Assembly: GCF_004912195.1 (NCBI RefSeq)
Contig: NZ_STGW01000002.1
Location: forward strand, 166,184-210,860
Origin: Nocardioides caeni
GTDB taxonomy: Bacteria > Actinomycetota > Actinomycetes > Propionibacteriales > Nocardioidaceae
Length of the DNA: 44,677 nucleotides
Reading direction: 5' to 3'
Position 1 is the stretch's first letter. Each line of letters starts with the position of its first letter. The notes under the pieces were generated by a model. The model was given only the letters and a program-made list of their open reading frames with translations, did not search any database and was not told the origin of the DNA. Positions 34,915 through 43,355 of the stretch are shown one piece after another. A program made the translations under genes and the position numbers.

Positions 34915-35511
34915 ATGTCGAAGGACCTCCCGCTGCTCGTCTCGGCGCCCGCGGAGCGGCGGGATGCCGCCCGCAACCGACGGGCGCTGCTGGACGCGGC
35001 GGCGGAGCTGATGGGTGGCTGTGGCGCCGAGGCCCTGACGATGGACGCCGTGGCCGCGAGGGCCGGCGTCGGCAAGGGCACGGTGTTTCGCCGCTTCGGC
35101 AGCCGCGAGGGGCTGATGGCCTCGCTGCTCAACCACCGCGAGGAGGAGTGGCAGGCGGCCGTCATCAGCGGCCCGCCGCCGCTCGGCCCCGGCGCGGAGC
35201 CGATGGACCGCCTGCTGGCGTTCGGCGCCTCACGTCTGCGCCTGCACCTCGACCAGGGCGCACTCATCGAGGCGGCCGGACGGACCTGGGGCGAGAACTA
35301 CGCGGTGCTCGGCTTCGCGAGCATGCACGTGCGCATCCTTCTCGGCCTCCTCGGCGTCGAGGGCAACCTCCCCTACCTCGCCACCGCGATCATCGCTCCC
35401 CTCGGCATCCCGGTCCTGCGTCAACAGATCGACCATGGTGGGATGACCGAGGAGCAGGTGCTCGCCGGCTGGTCCGAGCTGGTCCAGCGCATCGTGAAGG
35501 GAACTCCATGA
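34915..35511 (+). CDS. TetR-family repressor of the FMN reductase
   Basis: A 198-residue TetR protein, start MSKDLPLLVSAPAERRDAARNRRALLDAA. HTH at about 42-68 (LTMDAVAARAGVGKGTVFRRFGSREGLM). It diverges from the FMN reductase across 94 bp with one clear palindromic operator, and its stop overlaps the following metalloprotease start (ATGA). It probably represses the reductase and its own operon. Confidence 0.92.
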   Translation: MSKDLPLLVSAPAERRDAARNRRALLDAAAELMGGCGAEALTMDAVAARAGVGKGTVFRRFGSREGLMASLLNHREEEWQAAVISGPPPLGPGAEPMDRLLAFGASRLRLHLDQGALIEAAGRTWGENYAVLGFASMHVRILLGLLGVEGNLPYLATAIIAPLGIPVLRQQIDHGGMTEEQVLAGWSELVQRIVKGTP

Positions 35512-36947
35512 TCGACGTCCAGCCGCCGGCCCCGCAGCCCCGGCGCAGTCGACGCCGCCCGATCGCCCTCGCCACCGCCGGGGTGCTGCTGCTCGGTTCG
35601 GCGGCCGCGTTCGGCGCCTGGTGGCTCCAGCGCGAGCCCGACCACCCCGACAAGTGGGATCCCCGGGTGGTCGAGTTCGTGGACTTCGTCGAGGACGAGC
35701 GCGGCCTCGACTTCGAGCATCCGGTGTACGTCGACTTCCTCACCGACGAGGAGTTCGACAAGGAGGTCAGCTCCGACGACTCCGAGCTCACTGACGAGGA
35801 CCGCGAGGAGATCCAGCAGTCGGAGGGCATCCTGCGCGCCCTGGGCCTGCTCCCTCACGACGTCGACCTGCTCGACGCCACCAACGACCTGCTGACCGGC
35901 GCCGTCATCGGCCTCTACGACCCCGAGGACAAGCGGATCCGGATGCGGGGCACGAAGCTGACACCCGAGGTCCGCTCCACGCTGGTCCACGAGCTCACCC
36001 ACGCCCTCCAGGACCAGCACTTCGACCTCGAGGAGAAGGCCGACGAGCACGAGGAGAGCGACGACAGCAGCGCCGCGGCCGTGTGGAGCGCGATCGTCGA
36101 GGGCGACGCCGACCGCGTCGAGGACGCCTGGGCGGAGTCCCTCTCGCCCGAGGACCGCAAGGAGCTGACGCGGGCCCAGGCCGACCAGTCACGCGACGCC
36201 GCCGACGACCTCGCGGACGTCCCGCCCTTCCTCACCACGCTGATCGGGTCGTCGTACGCCCTCGGCAGCATCCTGCTGGGCCTCGCCGACGAGCTCGACG
36301 GCACCGACGGGATCGACGACCTCTTCTCCGACCCACCGGTGAGCGAGGAGGCGTTGGTCGATCCGTGGACGGCGTTGGTCGACGACGAGTCAGCCACCTC
36401 GGTCGATGAGCCGGACATCCCCGACGGCGCCGAGGAGATCGACGCGGGCACCTTCGGCTCGCCCTCGCTGCTCTTCGTGCTCGCCGAGCGGATCTCGCCC
36501 CAGGTCGCGCTGGGGGCCGCGGACGGCTGGGGCGGCGACCACTACGTCGCCTACGAGCAGGACGACCGCACCTGCATCCGCGTCGACTACGTCGGCGACA
36601 GCCGGCGCGACGTCACCGAGCTCCGCTCCGCCCTGCGCTCGTGGATCGCCGAGGGTCCGGGCGGTACGGCGAGCGTCTCCGACCACGACGAGGGCCTCCG
36701 CTTCGAGTCCTGCGACCCCGGCGAGCGCTCACGAGCGGGCAACGGCGGATCGGCCGATGCGCTGCAGCTGGCGGCGGCGCGCGGGCAGATCGCGATCGAG
36801 GTGCTGCCCGGCGGCGCGCCGGAGGAGTTCGCGCGCTGCTACGCCGACGTCCTCGTGCGCGAGCTGTCGATCGCGGAGCTCAGCAGCAGCCAGGCCTCGT
36901 CCGAGCTGCAGAGCCGGGTGGAATCGCTCGCCCAACGCTGCCTGTGA
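35508..36947 (+). CDS. Membrane-anchored extracellular HELTH metalloprotease-like protein
   Basis: A 479-residue protein, start MIDVQPPAPQPRRSRRRPIAL. A basic N-terminus and one membrane segment (about 20-40, LATAGVLLLGSAAAFGAWWL) anchor an acidic external domain. The zinc motif is HELTH (161-165, LVHELTHALQDQHFDL), with a third-ligand candidate Glu198 in VEGDAD. The rest is rich in Asp/Glu, with two cysteines near the end. It looks like a gluzincin-type peptidase; the substrate is unknown. Coupled to the TetR gene, so possibly stress-inducible. Confidence 0.8.
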   Translation: MIDVQPPAPQPRRSRRRPIALATAGVLLLGSAAAFGAWWLQREPDHPDKWDPRVVEFVDFVEDERGLDFEHPVYVDFLTDEEFDKEVSSDDSELTDEDREEIQQSEGILRALGLLPHDVDLLDATNDLLTGAVIGLYDPEDKRIRMRGTKLTPEVRSTLVHELTHALQDQHFDLEEKADEHEESDDSSAAAVWSAIVEGDADRVEDAWAESLSPEDRKELTRAQADQSRDAADDLADVPPFLTTLIGSSYALGSILLGLADELDGTDGIDDLFSDPPVSEEALVDPWTALVDDESATSVDEPDIPDGAEEIDAGTFGSPSLLFVLAERISPQVALGAADGWGGDHYVAYEQDDRTCIRVDYVGDSRRDVTELRSALRSWIAEGPGGTASVSDHDEGLRFESCDPGERSRAGNGGSADALQLAAARGQIAIEVLPGGAPEEFARCYADVLVRELSIAELSSSQASSELQSRVESLAQRCL

Positions 36948-36966
36948 GCCGCTGCTCGGTCCCCGA

Positions 36967-38574
36967 TCAATCCTCGTGGTGGCGCAGCAGACCGTAGGTG
37001 AGCCCGTCGGCCAGTGCCTCCCACGAGGCCTCGATCATGTTGGCGCCGACCCCCACGGTGACCCACGAGGACTCCCCGTCGGAGGTCTCGATGAGCACGC
37101 GGGTGATCGCGTCGGTGCCGTGCCCCTGGTCGAGGATGCGGACCTTGAAGTCGATGAGCTCGAACTTCGCGATCTCCGGGAAGGCCTGACCGATCGCCGA
37201 GCGCAGCGCCTGGTCGAGCGCGTTGACCGGACCGTTGCCCTCACCCGTCACGACATAGCGGACTCCACCGGCGTGCAGCTTGACGGTGGCCTCCGACACG
37301 GCCTCCTCGCCCGGCTGGGCGTTGGTCAGCGTCTCGGTGATGACGCGCCAGCTCTCCACGTCGAAGTACGACGGACGCCGGCCCTCGACCTCCTCCGCGA
37401 GCAGCAGCTCGAAGGACGCGTCGGCCGCCTCGAAGGTGTAGCCGCGCGACTCCAGCTCCTTGACCCGCGCGGTCACCCGGGTCACCAGCTCGGGTGAGTC
37501 GGACAGGTCGAAGCCGAGCTCCTTGCCCTTGAGCTCGATCGTGGCGCGACCCGCCATGTCCGAGACCAGCAGGCGCATGTCGTTGCCGACACCGGCCGGG
37601 TCCATGTGCTGGTAGAGGTCGGGGTCGATCTTGATGGCGCTGGCGTGCAGGCCGGCCTTGTGCGCGAACGCCGACGTGCCGACGTAGGGCTGACGCGCGG
37701 ACGGCGGCATGTTGGTGACCTCCGCGACCGCGTGCGCGATCCGGGTCGCCTCGGACAGCAGGCCCGGCGGCAGCACCTGCCGGTCGAGCTTGAGCTCCAG
37801 GTTGGCGACCACGTTGACGAGGTCGGCGTTGCCGGTCCGCTCGCCGTAGCCGTTGATGCAGCCCTGGACGTGCGTCGCGCCGGCGTCGACGGCGGCCAGC
37901 GTATTCGCGACGGCGAGGCCGGTGTCGTTGTGGCAGTGGATGCCGACCCGGACGCCGGTCGTGCCCACCACGTCGTTGACCACGTCGGCGACCCAGCCGG
38001 GCAGCATGCCGCCGTTGGTGTCACACAGCGCGATGACCTCCGCGCCCGCGTCGTAGGCCGTGCGCAGCACCTCGAGCGCATAGGAGCGGTCGAGCCGGTA
38101 GCCGTCGAAGAAGTGCTCGGCGTCCAGGAAGACCTGCTGTCCCTCGGCCCGGAGGTGACTGACGGTGTCGCGGACCATCGCGAGGTTCTCCTCGGGAGTG
38201 GTCCGCAGCGCCTTCTCGACGTGGCCGATGTGGGACTTCGCGACGAGGGTGACGACGCCCGCGCCGCTGTCGCGGAGCGCGGCGACCTGCGGGTCGTCGG
38301 CCGCGCGGATGCCGGCCTTGCGGGTCGCGCCGAAGGCGGCGAGGCGGGCGTGCTCGAGGTCCAGCTCCGCCGCCGCGCGACGGAAGAACTCGGTGTCCTT
38401 CGGGTTCGCTCCCGGCCAGCCGCCCTCGATGTAGCCGACGCCGAGCCCGTCCAGGTGACGCGCGATGGCGAGCTTGTCGGCGACCGTCGGGTTGAGGCCC
38501 TCCTGCTGCATGCCGTCGCGCAGGGTGGTGTCGTAGACGTGGAAGGAACCGTGGAGGTCGAGCTGCTCGTTCAT
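36967..38574 (-). CDS. cimA: Citramalate synthase
   Basis: A 535-residue HMGL-like/LeuA-fold enzyme, start MNEQLDLHGSFHVYDTTLRDG. The catalytic barrel has TTLRDGMQQEG, the CimA-type YIEGGWPGANPKD, the metal-binding HCHNDTGLA and GYGERTGNADL. A LeuA-type regulatory domain occupies about 390-535 (TVKLHAGGVRYVVTGEGNGPVNALD). It condenses pyruvate with acetyl-CoA to (R)-citramalate for isoleucine, with LeuCD and LeuB. Last gene of the leuB-ilvE-yjbR-kinase-cimA run; 49 bases with a hairpin separate it from the kinase. Confidence 0.94.
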   Translation of the reverse strand: MNEQLDLHGSFHVYDTTLRDGMQQEGLNPTVADKLAIARHLDGLGVGYIEGGWPGANPKDTEFFRRAAAELDLEHARLAAFGATRKAGIRAADDPQVAALRDSGAGVVTLVAKSHIGHVEKALRTTPEENLAMVRDTVSHLRAEGQQVFLDAEHFFDGYRLDRSYALEVLRTAYDAGAEVIALCDTNGGMLPGWVADVVNDVVGTTGVRVGIHCHNDTGLAVANTLAAVDAGATHVQGCINGYGERTGNADLVNVVANLELKLDRQVLPPGLLSEATRIAHAVAEVTNMPPSARQPYVGTSAFAHKAGLHASAIKIDPDLYQHMDPAGVGNDMRLLVSDMAGRATIELKGKELGFDLSDSPELVTRVTARVKELESRGYTFEAADASFELLLAEEVEGRRPSYFDVESWRVITETLTNAQPGEEAVSEATVKLHAGGVRYVVTGEGNGPVNALDQALRSAIGQAFPEIAKFELIDFKVRILDQGHGTDAITRVLIETSDGESSWVTVGVGANMIEASWEALADGLTYGLLRHHED

Positions 38575-38597
38575 CGCGGGCTCAGTCTCCCACGTGG

Positions 38598-38615
38598 GTG
38601 AGACGGGCGTCTCAC
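38598..38615 (-). terminator. Hairpin between the kinase gene and cimA
   Basis: GTGAGAC (38598-38604) and GTCTCAC (38609-38615) pair around GGGC, and overlap the neighbouring palindrome CCCACGTGGG (38589-38598). No T-run follows. Terminator, processing site or cimA control element cannot be told apart. Confidence 0.35.
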
Positions 38616-38623
38616 AGGTCGAA

Positions 38624-40324
38624 TCACCAGCCGAACGGGCCGGTCGACCACGGCATCCAGTTGACGCCGCTGATCGCGAGGAGGCCGAGCACGACGGCCA
38701 CCGCCAGGAGTCCCGCACAGACGAACAGCCAGGAGCCGGTGCGTTGGCACGCCGGGTGCAGGACCCGTGAGATCGGCGAGCGGAAGCGGCTCGCGCCCGG
38801 GCCTGACCACAGCGCGACGCCGAGCGTCGTCCCCGTGATCAGCAGCGTGCTCCCGACGTCGAGGGCCAGGGCGTAGCAGAGCAGGCCCGCGGCCAACCCC
38901 AGGCCGACGCTCCACGACACCAGCACCACCGTCCCGGTGATCGCACGGACCAGGTGCCACGGGCTCGTCGAGATCCAGCGCAGGGCGTCGTACCACTTGA
39001 CCCCGCGGACCGTACGGCGATCCGCCACCGCCGACGTCGCGAGGGAGCCGGCGCGCAGCAGCCAGACCGCGATCACCACGACGACGCTGGCCACCCACGG
39101 CACGGCCGCGAAGCCGGCGCCGAGTCCGACGGCACCGATCCCGATCGCCACCCACTGGCGCAGCCGCTCCGGCAACGGCGCCTTCGGCGCCGGGCCCGGC
39201 TCGACGAGGCCGTAGGCCTGGTCCCACTCCTGCTCCATCCGCGTCATCGCGTCGGTGCGGGCGACGGGCGCGGCGAGGGTGGGCGGCAGGGTCGGTGGTG
39301 GCGGGGACGCCGGACGCGACGGAGGCGGCGCGGCTGCCGGCATGGCCGGGGCCGGTGGCAGGGGTGGGGCCGGCGTCGCCCGGACCGGCGCAGGCGGGCG
39401 TGGCGGTGTCGCGACGTCGAGGCCACCCGCGAGAGCCAGCGGCAGCGTGAAGTCGTCGTCCTCGGGCGGAGGCGGCGCGAAGAGCACGCCCGGCGGCGCC
39501 ACCGACGGCAGGTCGGGCCGGGTGCTCAGTGGGCGCAGCCAGGCGAGGATCTCGGCGAGCAGCGGCCGCTCGAGCGGATCGGGGTGGAGCGCCGCGGCGA
39601 GGACGTCGGCGAGCGGCTGCTCGATGCCGGCCAGGTCGTGCTGGCCGCGGCGGGTGCGGTCCATGATCGCCGCCGACGGACCACGGCCGTAGGGCGCGCG
39701 TCCGGTCGCCGCGTAGGCGACGGTGGCGGCCCAGGCGTGCACGTCGGCTGCGGGGGTCGCGTCGTCGCCGTAGAGGATCTCGGGCGCCAGGTAGCCCGGG
39801 GTGCCGAGGAGCCAGCCGGTCTGGGTGAGACGTACGTCGTCCGCGACCCTCGCGAGGCCGAAGTCGATGAGGATCGGCGGACGCCCCTCCATCAGCACGT
39901 TGCCCGGCTTCACGTCGCGGTGCAGCACGCCCACGGTGTGCACGGCCGCGACGCCCTCGGCGAGGCAGCCGGCCAGCCAGTGCAGGTCGCTGCCGACCAC
40001 TGGCCCCTCGGATTGCACGTGCTCGTGCAGCGACAGGCCGGGGACGTAGCGGGTGACGACATAGGGCACCTCGGCCCACGGGTCGGCGTCGATCATCTCG
40101 GCGATCCACGGGCTGCGCACCCGCTGCAGCGAGTTGACCTCCCGGGCCAGCCGTCCCCGCGCCTCCTCGTCACCGGCGACCTGGGGGCGCAGGAGCTTCA
40201 GGGCGACCCGGCGGCCGTCGGCGCCCTGCGCGAGGTGGACGATGCCCATGCCGCCCTCGCCGAGGCGGGTCAGCAGGCGGTAGTCACCGACGTACGTCGG
40301 GGGCTCGCCGGGTCGGGTCGTCAC
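38624..40324 (-). CDS. Membrane-anchored Ser/Thr protein kinase (PknB-type)
   Basis: A 566-residue protein, GTG start (MTTRPGEPPTYVGDYRLLTRLG). The Hanks-type kinase domain covers about 14-270: GEGGMG loop, Lys43, catalytic HRDVKPGN (Asp137), DFG (154-156), APE (180-182). A Pro/Ala-rich linker lies at about 275-355. The C-terminal part has about five membrane segments (from about residue 388) and no PASTA or other outer sensor domain. It therefore differs from PknB. Placed between ilvE/yjbR (9-base gap) and cimA; target and signal unknown. Confidence 0.93.
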   Translation of the reverse strand: MTTRPGEPPTYVGDYRLLTRLGEGGMGIVHLAQGADGRRVALKLLRPQVAGDEEARGRLAREVNSLQRVRSPWIAEMIDADPWAEVPYVVTRYVPGLSLHEHVQSEGPVVGSDLHWLAGCLAEGVAAVHTVGVLHRDVKPGNVLMEGRPPILIDFGLARVADDVRLTQTGWLLGTPGYLAPEILYGDDATPAADVHAWAATVAYAATGRAPYGRGPSAAIMDRTRRGQHDLAGIEQPLADVLAAALHPDPLERPLLAEILAWLRPLSTRPDLPSVAPPGVLFAPPPPEDDDFTLPLALAGGLDVATPPRPPAPVRATPAPPLPPAPAMPAAAPPPSRPASPPPPTLPPTLAAPVARTDAMTRMEQEWDQAYGLVEPGPAPKAPLPERLRQWVAIGIGAVGLGAGFAAVPWVASVVVVIAVWLLRAGSLATSAVADRRTVRGVKWYDALRWISTSPWHLVRAITGTVVLVSWSVGLGLAAGLLCYALALDVGSTLLITGTTLGVALWSGPGASRFRSPISRVLHPACQRTGSWLFVCAGLLAVAVVLGLLAISGVNWMPWSTGPFGW

Positions 40325-40333
40325 GCAGCGAGG

Positions 40334-40747
40334 TTACTCGGACGACGCGTCCAGCTCGGCGATCAGCCGCTTGCCGGCGACGAGGCGGAACGACGCGTCG
40401 AGCAGCTCGCCCACCTCGTCCCAGTCGGTCCGCTCGTCGGCGAGGTCGAGGGCACGCCACCCGGCCGGACCGTAGTAGGCGGGCACGAAGAAGCGCTCGT
40501 CCTCGTCGACGGCGGTCAGCTCGGCCGGGTCGATCTTGACCAGGAGCGCGGTGTCGACCCGATGGTGCTCGCCGGGAGCGCGCTTCTCGCCTCCGCCGTA
40601 GACCGCGAAGACCTTGCCCTTCTCCCCCGCCTTGAAGTTCGGTCGGCCGTGGCTCACGAACTCCACGGCCGACGGCAGGGCGGCGCAGGCCTCCCGGAGC
40701 CGGATCAGCTCCGGCTCGTCCCCGCTGAACATGATCGGGTGCGCCAC
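40334..40747 (-). CDS. MmcQ/YjbR-like protein
   Basis: A 137-residue protein, GTG start (MAHPIMFSGDEPELIRLREACAALP). The YjbR/CyaY-like fold is suggested by VEFVSHGRPNFKAGEKGKVFAVYG, LLVKIDPAE, the Pro-x-x-W pattern YYGPAGWRALDL, and a C-terminal helical DEVGELLDASFRLVAGKRL. Often called a DNA-binding protein, but the biological role is not established. Nine bases from each neighbour, ilvE upstream and the kinase downstream, so co-transcribed. Confidence 0.8.
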   Translation of the reverse strand: MAHPIMFSGDEPELIRLREACAALPSAVEFVSHGRPNFKAGEKGKVFAVYGGGEKRAPGEHHRVDTALLVKIDPAELTAVDEDERFFVPAYYGPAGWRALDLADERTDWDEVGELLDASFRLVAGKRLIAELDASSE

Positions 40748-40756
40748 GGGCGAGCC

Positions 40757-41851
40757 TCAGACGACCTTGTGCATCCAGCCGAAGGTGTCCTCGTTGCGGC
40801 CGAGCTGGGTGCCGACGAGTGCCTCGCGGATCCGCATGGTGAGGTCCTGGCTCGCGGGCGCGGGTGTCTCTCCACCGGCGTACTTCAACGAGCCGACGGG
40901 CGTGACGACCGCGGCCGTGCCGCAGGCGAAGATCTCGGTGATCCGGCCACTCGCGACGTCGTCGCGCCACTCGTCGATGCCGAAGCGGCGCTCGGTGACC
41001 TGGTGGCCCATCTTGCCGGCGAGCTCGATGATCGAGGCGCGGGTGATGCCCTCGAGGATGGTGCCGGTCTCGGGGGTGACGATGGAGCCGTCGTCGTAGA
41101 CGAAGTACATGTTCATCCCGCCGAGCTCCTCGACGTACTTCCCCTCCTGCGCGTCGAGGAAGACCACCTGGTCGCAGCCCTCGGCGTAGGCCTCCTGCTG
41201 GGCGACCAGCGACGAGGCGTAGTTGCCGCCCGTCTTGGCGGCGCCCATGCCGCCGCGTCCCGCGCGGGTGTAGTCCTCGGTGAGCCAGAGCGTGACGGGC
41301 TTGATGCCGCCCTTGAAGTAGGCGCCGGCAGGGCTCGTGATCACCATGAAGGTGACGTGCTGGGCCGGGCGCACGCCGAGGAACTTCTCGGAGGCGAACA
41401 TGAAGGGCCGGATGTAGAGGCTCTTCTCGCCGCCGTCGGCGTTGCCGGGCACCCAGCGGGCGTCGACCTTGACGAGCTCCTCGACCGCCTGGATGAAGTC
41501 GGGCACCTCGAGGACGGGCAGCGCCAGGCGGTGGCTGGAGCGCTTCATCCGCTCGGCGTTGGCCTCCGGACGGAAGAGCCACAGCGAGTCCCCGTCGGCA
41601 CCGTCGTGACGGTAGGCCTTCATCCCCTCGAAGGTCTCCTGCGCGTAGTGCAGGACAGCCGCCGCCGGGTCGAGCGTGATCGGTCCGTACGGCGTGATGC
41701 GCGCGTCGTACCAACCCCGCTCGGGGGTCCACTCGACCGTGAACATGTGGTCGGAGAAGTGGGTGCCGAAGCCGGGGTTGGCCAGGATCTCTGCCAGCCG
41801 GGCGTCGTCGGTGGGGTTCGCAGAGAGCGTGGTGGTGATCTGCATGGTCAT
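40757..41851 (-). CDS. ilvE: Branched-chain amino-acid aminotransferase
   Basis: A 364-residue fold-IV PLP enzyme. ATG 41851 (MTMQITTTLSANP) is chosen because GAGGA lies 8 bases before it; ATG 41845 is also possible. Marks of the family are HYAQETFEGMKAYR, the PLP lysine region AAKTGGNYASSL, the EELGGMNMYFV segment and GTAAVVTPVG. It catalyses the last step of Leu, Ile and Val synthesis. Downstream of leuB, with a hairpin in the 74-base gap. Confidence 0.97.
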   Translation of the reverse strand: MTMQITTTLSANPTDDARLAEILANPGFGTHFSDHMFTVEWTPERGWYDARITPYGPITLDPAAAVLHYAQETFEGMKAYRHDGADGDSLWLFRPEANAERMKRSSHRLALPVLEVPDFIQAVEELVKVDARWVPGNADGGEKSLYIRPFMFASEKFLGVRPAQHVTFMVITSPAGAYFKGGIKPVTLWLTEDYTRAGRGGMGAAKTGGNYASSLVAQQEAYAEGCDQVVFLDAQEGKYVEELGGMNMYFVYDDGSIVTPETGTILEGITRASIIELAGKMGHQVTERRFGIDEWRDDVASGRITEIFACGTAAVVTPVGSLKYAGGETPAPASQDLTMRIREALVGTQLGRNEDTFGWMHKVV

Positions 41852-41900
41852 CAGGTTAGTCCTCGTTAACGCGGGTCGGGAGTGGGCCGTCTGCCCGCGC

Positions 41901-41918
41901 TCAGGGGGATTCCCCTGA
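41901..41918 (-). terminator. Hairpin between leuB and ilvE
   Basis: TCAGGGG/CCCCTGA arms (41901-41907, 41912-41918) around GATT. No T-run; it may attenuate or stabilise the transcript. Confidence 0.35.
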
Positions 41919-41925
41919 ACCGGGC

Positions 41926-43029
41926 TCAGCCTGCTACTCGCGCGGCGATCGCGTCGCCGACCTCCGGCGTACGACGCTGCTGACCCGGCTCGCGTGCCTC
42001 GAGGTCGGCGAGCACGGCGGTCTCGACGCGGGCGGCGGCCTCGGGGTGGCCGAGGTGGTCGAGGAGCAGCGCGCCGGAGAGGATCGCGGCGGTGGGGTCG
42101 GCGATCAGCTGACCGGCGATGTCGGGGGCGGAGCCGTGGACGGGCTCGAACATCGACGGCGCGGTGCGGTCGGGGTTGACGTTGCCGGAGGCGGCCAGGC
42201 CGATGCCACCGGAGATGGCGGCGGCGAGGTCGGTGACGATGTCGCCGAAGAGGTTGTCGGTGACGATGACGTCGAAGCGCTGCGGGTCGGTGGTCAGGTA
42301 GATCATGACCGCGTCGATGTGGCAGTAGTCGGTGGTGACGTCGGGGTACTCGGCGGCGACCTCCTGGAAGAGGCGCCACCACACCTGGCCGGCGTTGACC
42401 AGCACGTTGGTCTTGTGGACCAGCGTCAGCAACTTGGCTGGCCGCTTCTGGGCACGGGCGAAGGCGTCACGGATGACGCGCTCGACACCGAAGGCGGTGT
42501 TGACGGAGACCTCGGTGGCGACCTCGGCAGGGGTGCCGACGCGCAGCGCGCCGCCGTTGCCGGTGTAGGGGCCCTCGGTGCCCTCACGGACGACGACGAA
42601 GTCGACCTCGCCCTTGGCCAGCACCGCGTCGGAGAGCGGCGCGACCGAGCCGGGGTAGATCCGCGACGGCCGCAGGTTGACGTAGTGGTCGAGCTCGAAG
42701 CGCAGCTTGAGAAGTAGCCCCCGCTCGAGGATGCCCGGGGGCAGGTTCGGGTCGTTGGGCTTGCCGCCGACGGCACCGAGCAGGAGGGCGTCCTGGCCGC
42801 GGATCTCCTCCAGCACGCTGTCGGGGAGCACCTCGCCGGTGCGCAGGTAGCGCTCGGCGCCGAGGTCGTAGGACGTCTGGGCGAACTTGAGGTCGGACGG
42901 GGCCGCGACCTCGAGGACCTTGAGCGCCTCGGCGGTGCCCTCGGGGCCGATGCCGTCGCCGGGAATGACGCCGAGCGCCACCTGTCCGGTGGTCACGGGC
43001 GTGGTCGAGGATGCGGTGGAGTCGCTCAT
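41926..43029 (-). CDS. leuB: 3-isopropylmalate dehydrogenase
   Basis: A 367-residue decarboxylating dehydrogenase, start [37 protein letters not shown], the substrate-binding RPSRIYPG with REGTEGPY, and the metal-site segment [27 protein letters not shown] are intact. It makes 4-methyl-2-oxovalerate in leucine synthesis and also acts in the citramalate route. The first 15 Thr/Ser-rich residues are an extension. It follows a 58-codon ORF by 11 bases and is downstream of the attenuator-like leader. Confidence 0.97.
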   Translation of the reverse strand: MSDSTASSTTPVTTGQVALGVIPGDGIGPEGTAEALKVLEVAAPSDLKFAQTSYDLGAERYLRTGEVLPDSVLEEIRGQDALLLGAVGGKPNDPNLPPGILERGLLLKLRFELDHYVNLRPSRIYPGSVAPLSDAVLAKGEVDFVVVREGTEGPYTGNGGALRVGTPAEVATEVSVNTAFGVERVIRDAFARAQKRPAKLLTLVHKTNVLVNAGQVWWRLFQEVAAEYPDVTTDYCHIDAVMIYLTTDPQRFDVIVTDNLFGDIVTDLAAAISGGIGLAASGNVNPDRTAPSMFEPVHGSAPDIAGQLIADPTAAILSGALLLDHLGHPEAAARVETAVLADLEAREPGQQRRTPEVGDAIAARVAG

Positions 43030-43040
43030 GACCGAAAACC

Positions 43041-43217
43041 CTAGTTGTCGTCCGGACGGCGGTCGTCACCGTCTCGCAGGTCAATCCCGTGGGCCGGCGT
43101 CTCGAGGACCTCGAGGTGGAGCGGGTGGTCGGGGTCGTGCTTGGCCGGCCCCCACTCGCGGGAGTCGAGGTAACGGGCGGTGCTGCGACGGGTCGTGCTG
43201 GCGGCAGTGGTGAACAT
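43041..43217 (-). CDS. Small acidic/basic protein of 58 residues upstream of leuB (hypothetical)
   Basis: ATG 43217 to TAG 43041. The start is [21 protein letters not shown] and the end ...[16 protein letters not shown] lies 9-10 bases before the ATG, and codon use has the very high G+C third position of real genes here. The stop is 11 bases before the leuB ATG, so it would be the first full cistron after the leader. No recognised family. A GGGCTTC/GAAGCCC stem (43258-43234 region) could fold over its ribosome site. Confidence 0.45.
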   Translation of the reverse strand: MFTTAASTTRRSTARYLDSREWGPAKHDPDHPLHLEVLETPAHGIDLRDGDDRRPDDN

Positions 43218-43262
43218 GCTGCTGGTTTCCTTCGGGGCTTCGATCGAACGGGAGTCGAGAAG

Positions 43263-43277
43263 CCCACGCGGTGTGGG
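43263..43277 (-). terminator. Attenuator hairpin 3:4
   Basis: Minus strand CCCAC-ACCGC-GTGGG. Its 5' half overlaps CACCGCG (43273-43267), which can instead pair with CGCGGTG (43295-43289) from the 3' half of the upstream hairpin. The following bases are CTTCTCGACT, a poor T-run. Confidence 0.45.
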
Positions 43278-43288
43278 AACGCCGCAAT

Positions 43289-43326
43289 CACCGCGGCGAG
43301 GTGGCCTCTCTCAGGCCTCGCCGCGG
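43289..43326 (-). promoter_or_regulatory. Attenuator hairpin 1:2
   Basis: Perfect 11-bp arms on the minus strand: CCGCGGCGAGG (43326-43316, inside the leader ORF codons Arg-Arg-Gly-Glu) and CCTCGCCGCGG (43301-43291), then TG. Arm 2 plus TG contains CGCGGTG, the competitor for segment 3. Confidence 0.6.
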
Positions 43327-43355
43327 CGCACGATTACGAGGAAAGCGCTCCGCAT
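43311..43355 (-). CDS. Branched-chain leader peptide (14 residues)
   Basis: MRSAFLVIVRRGEA-stop, codons ATG CGG AGC GCT TTC CTC GTA ATC GTG .... Four consecutive codons for Leu, Val, Ile and Val lie just before the RNA arm 1. GTA is a rare valine codon in DNA this GC-rich. An in-frame ATG at 43376 would add MSYAFLT. No strong ribosome site is visible, so translation may be leaderless. It resembles the ilvB leader peptides of corynebacteria and streptomycetes in size, hydrophobic core and basic end. Confidence 0.6.
   Translation of the reverse strand: MRSAFLVIVRRGEA

Noticed and set aside
38954..41869. A 971-codon open frame on the plus strand
   Set aside because: It runs antisense through the kinase, yjbR-like and ilvE genes, whose motifs are clear. 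Long antisense frames are expected at 70% G+C, and the translation is low-complexity Arg/Gly/Ala without any domain.
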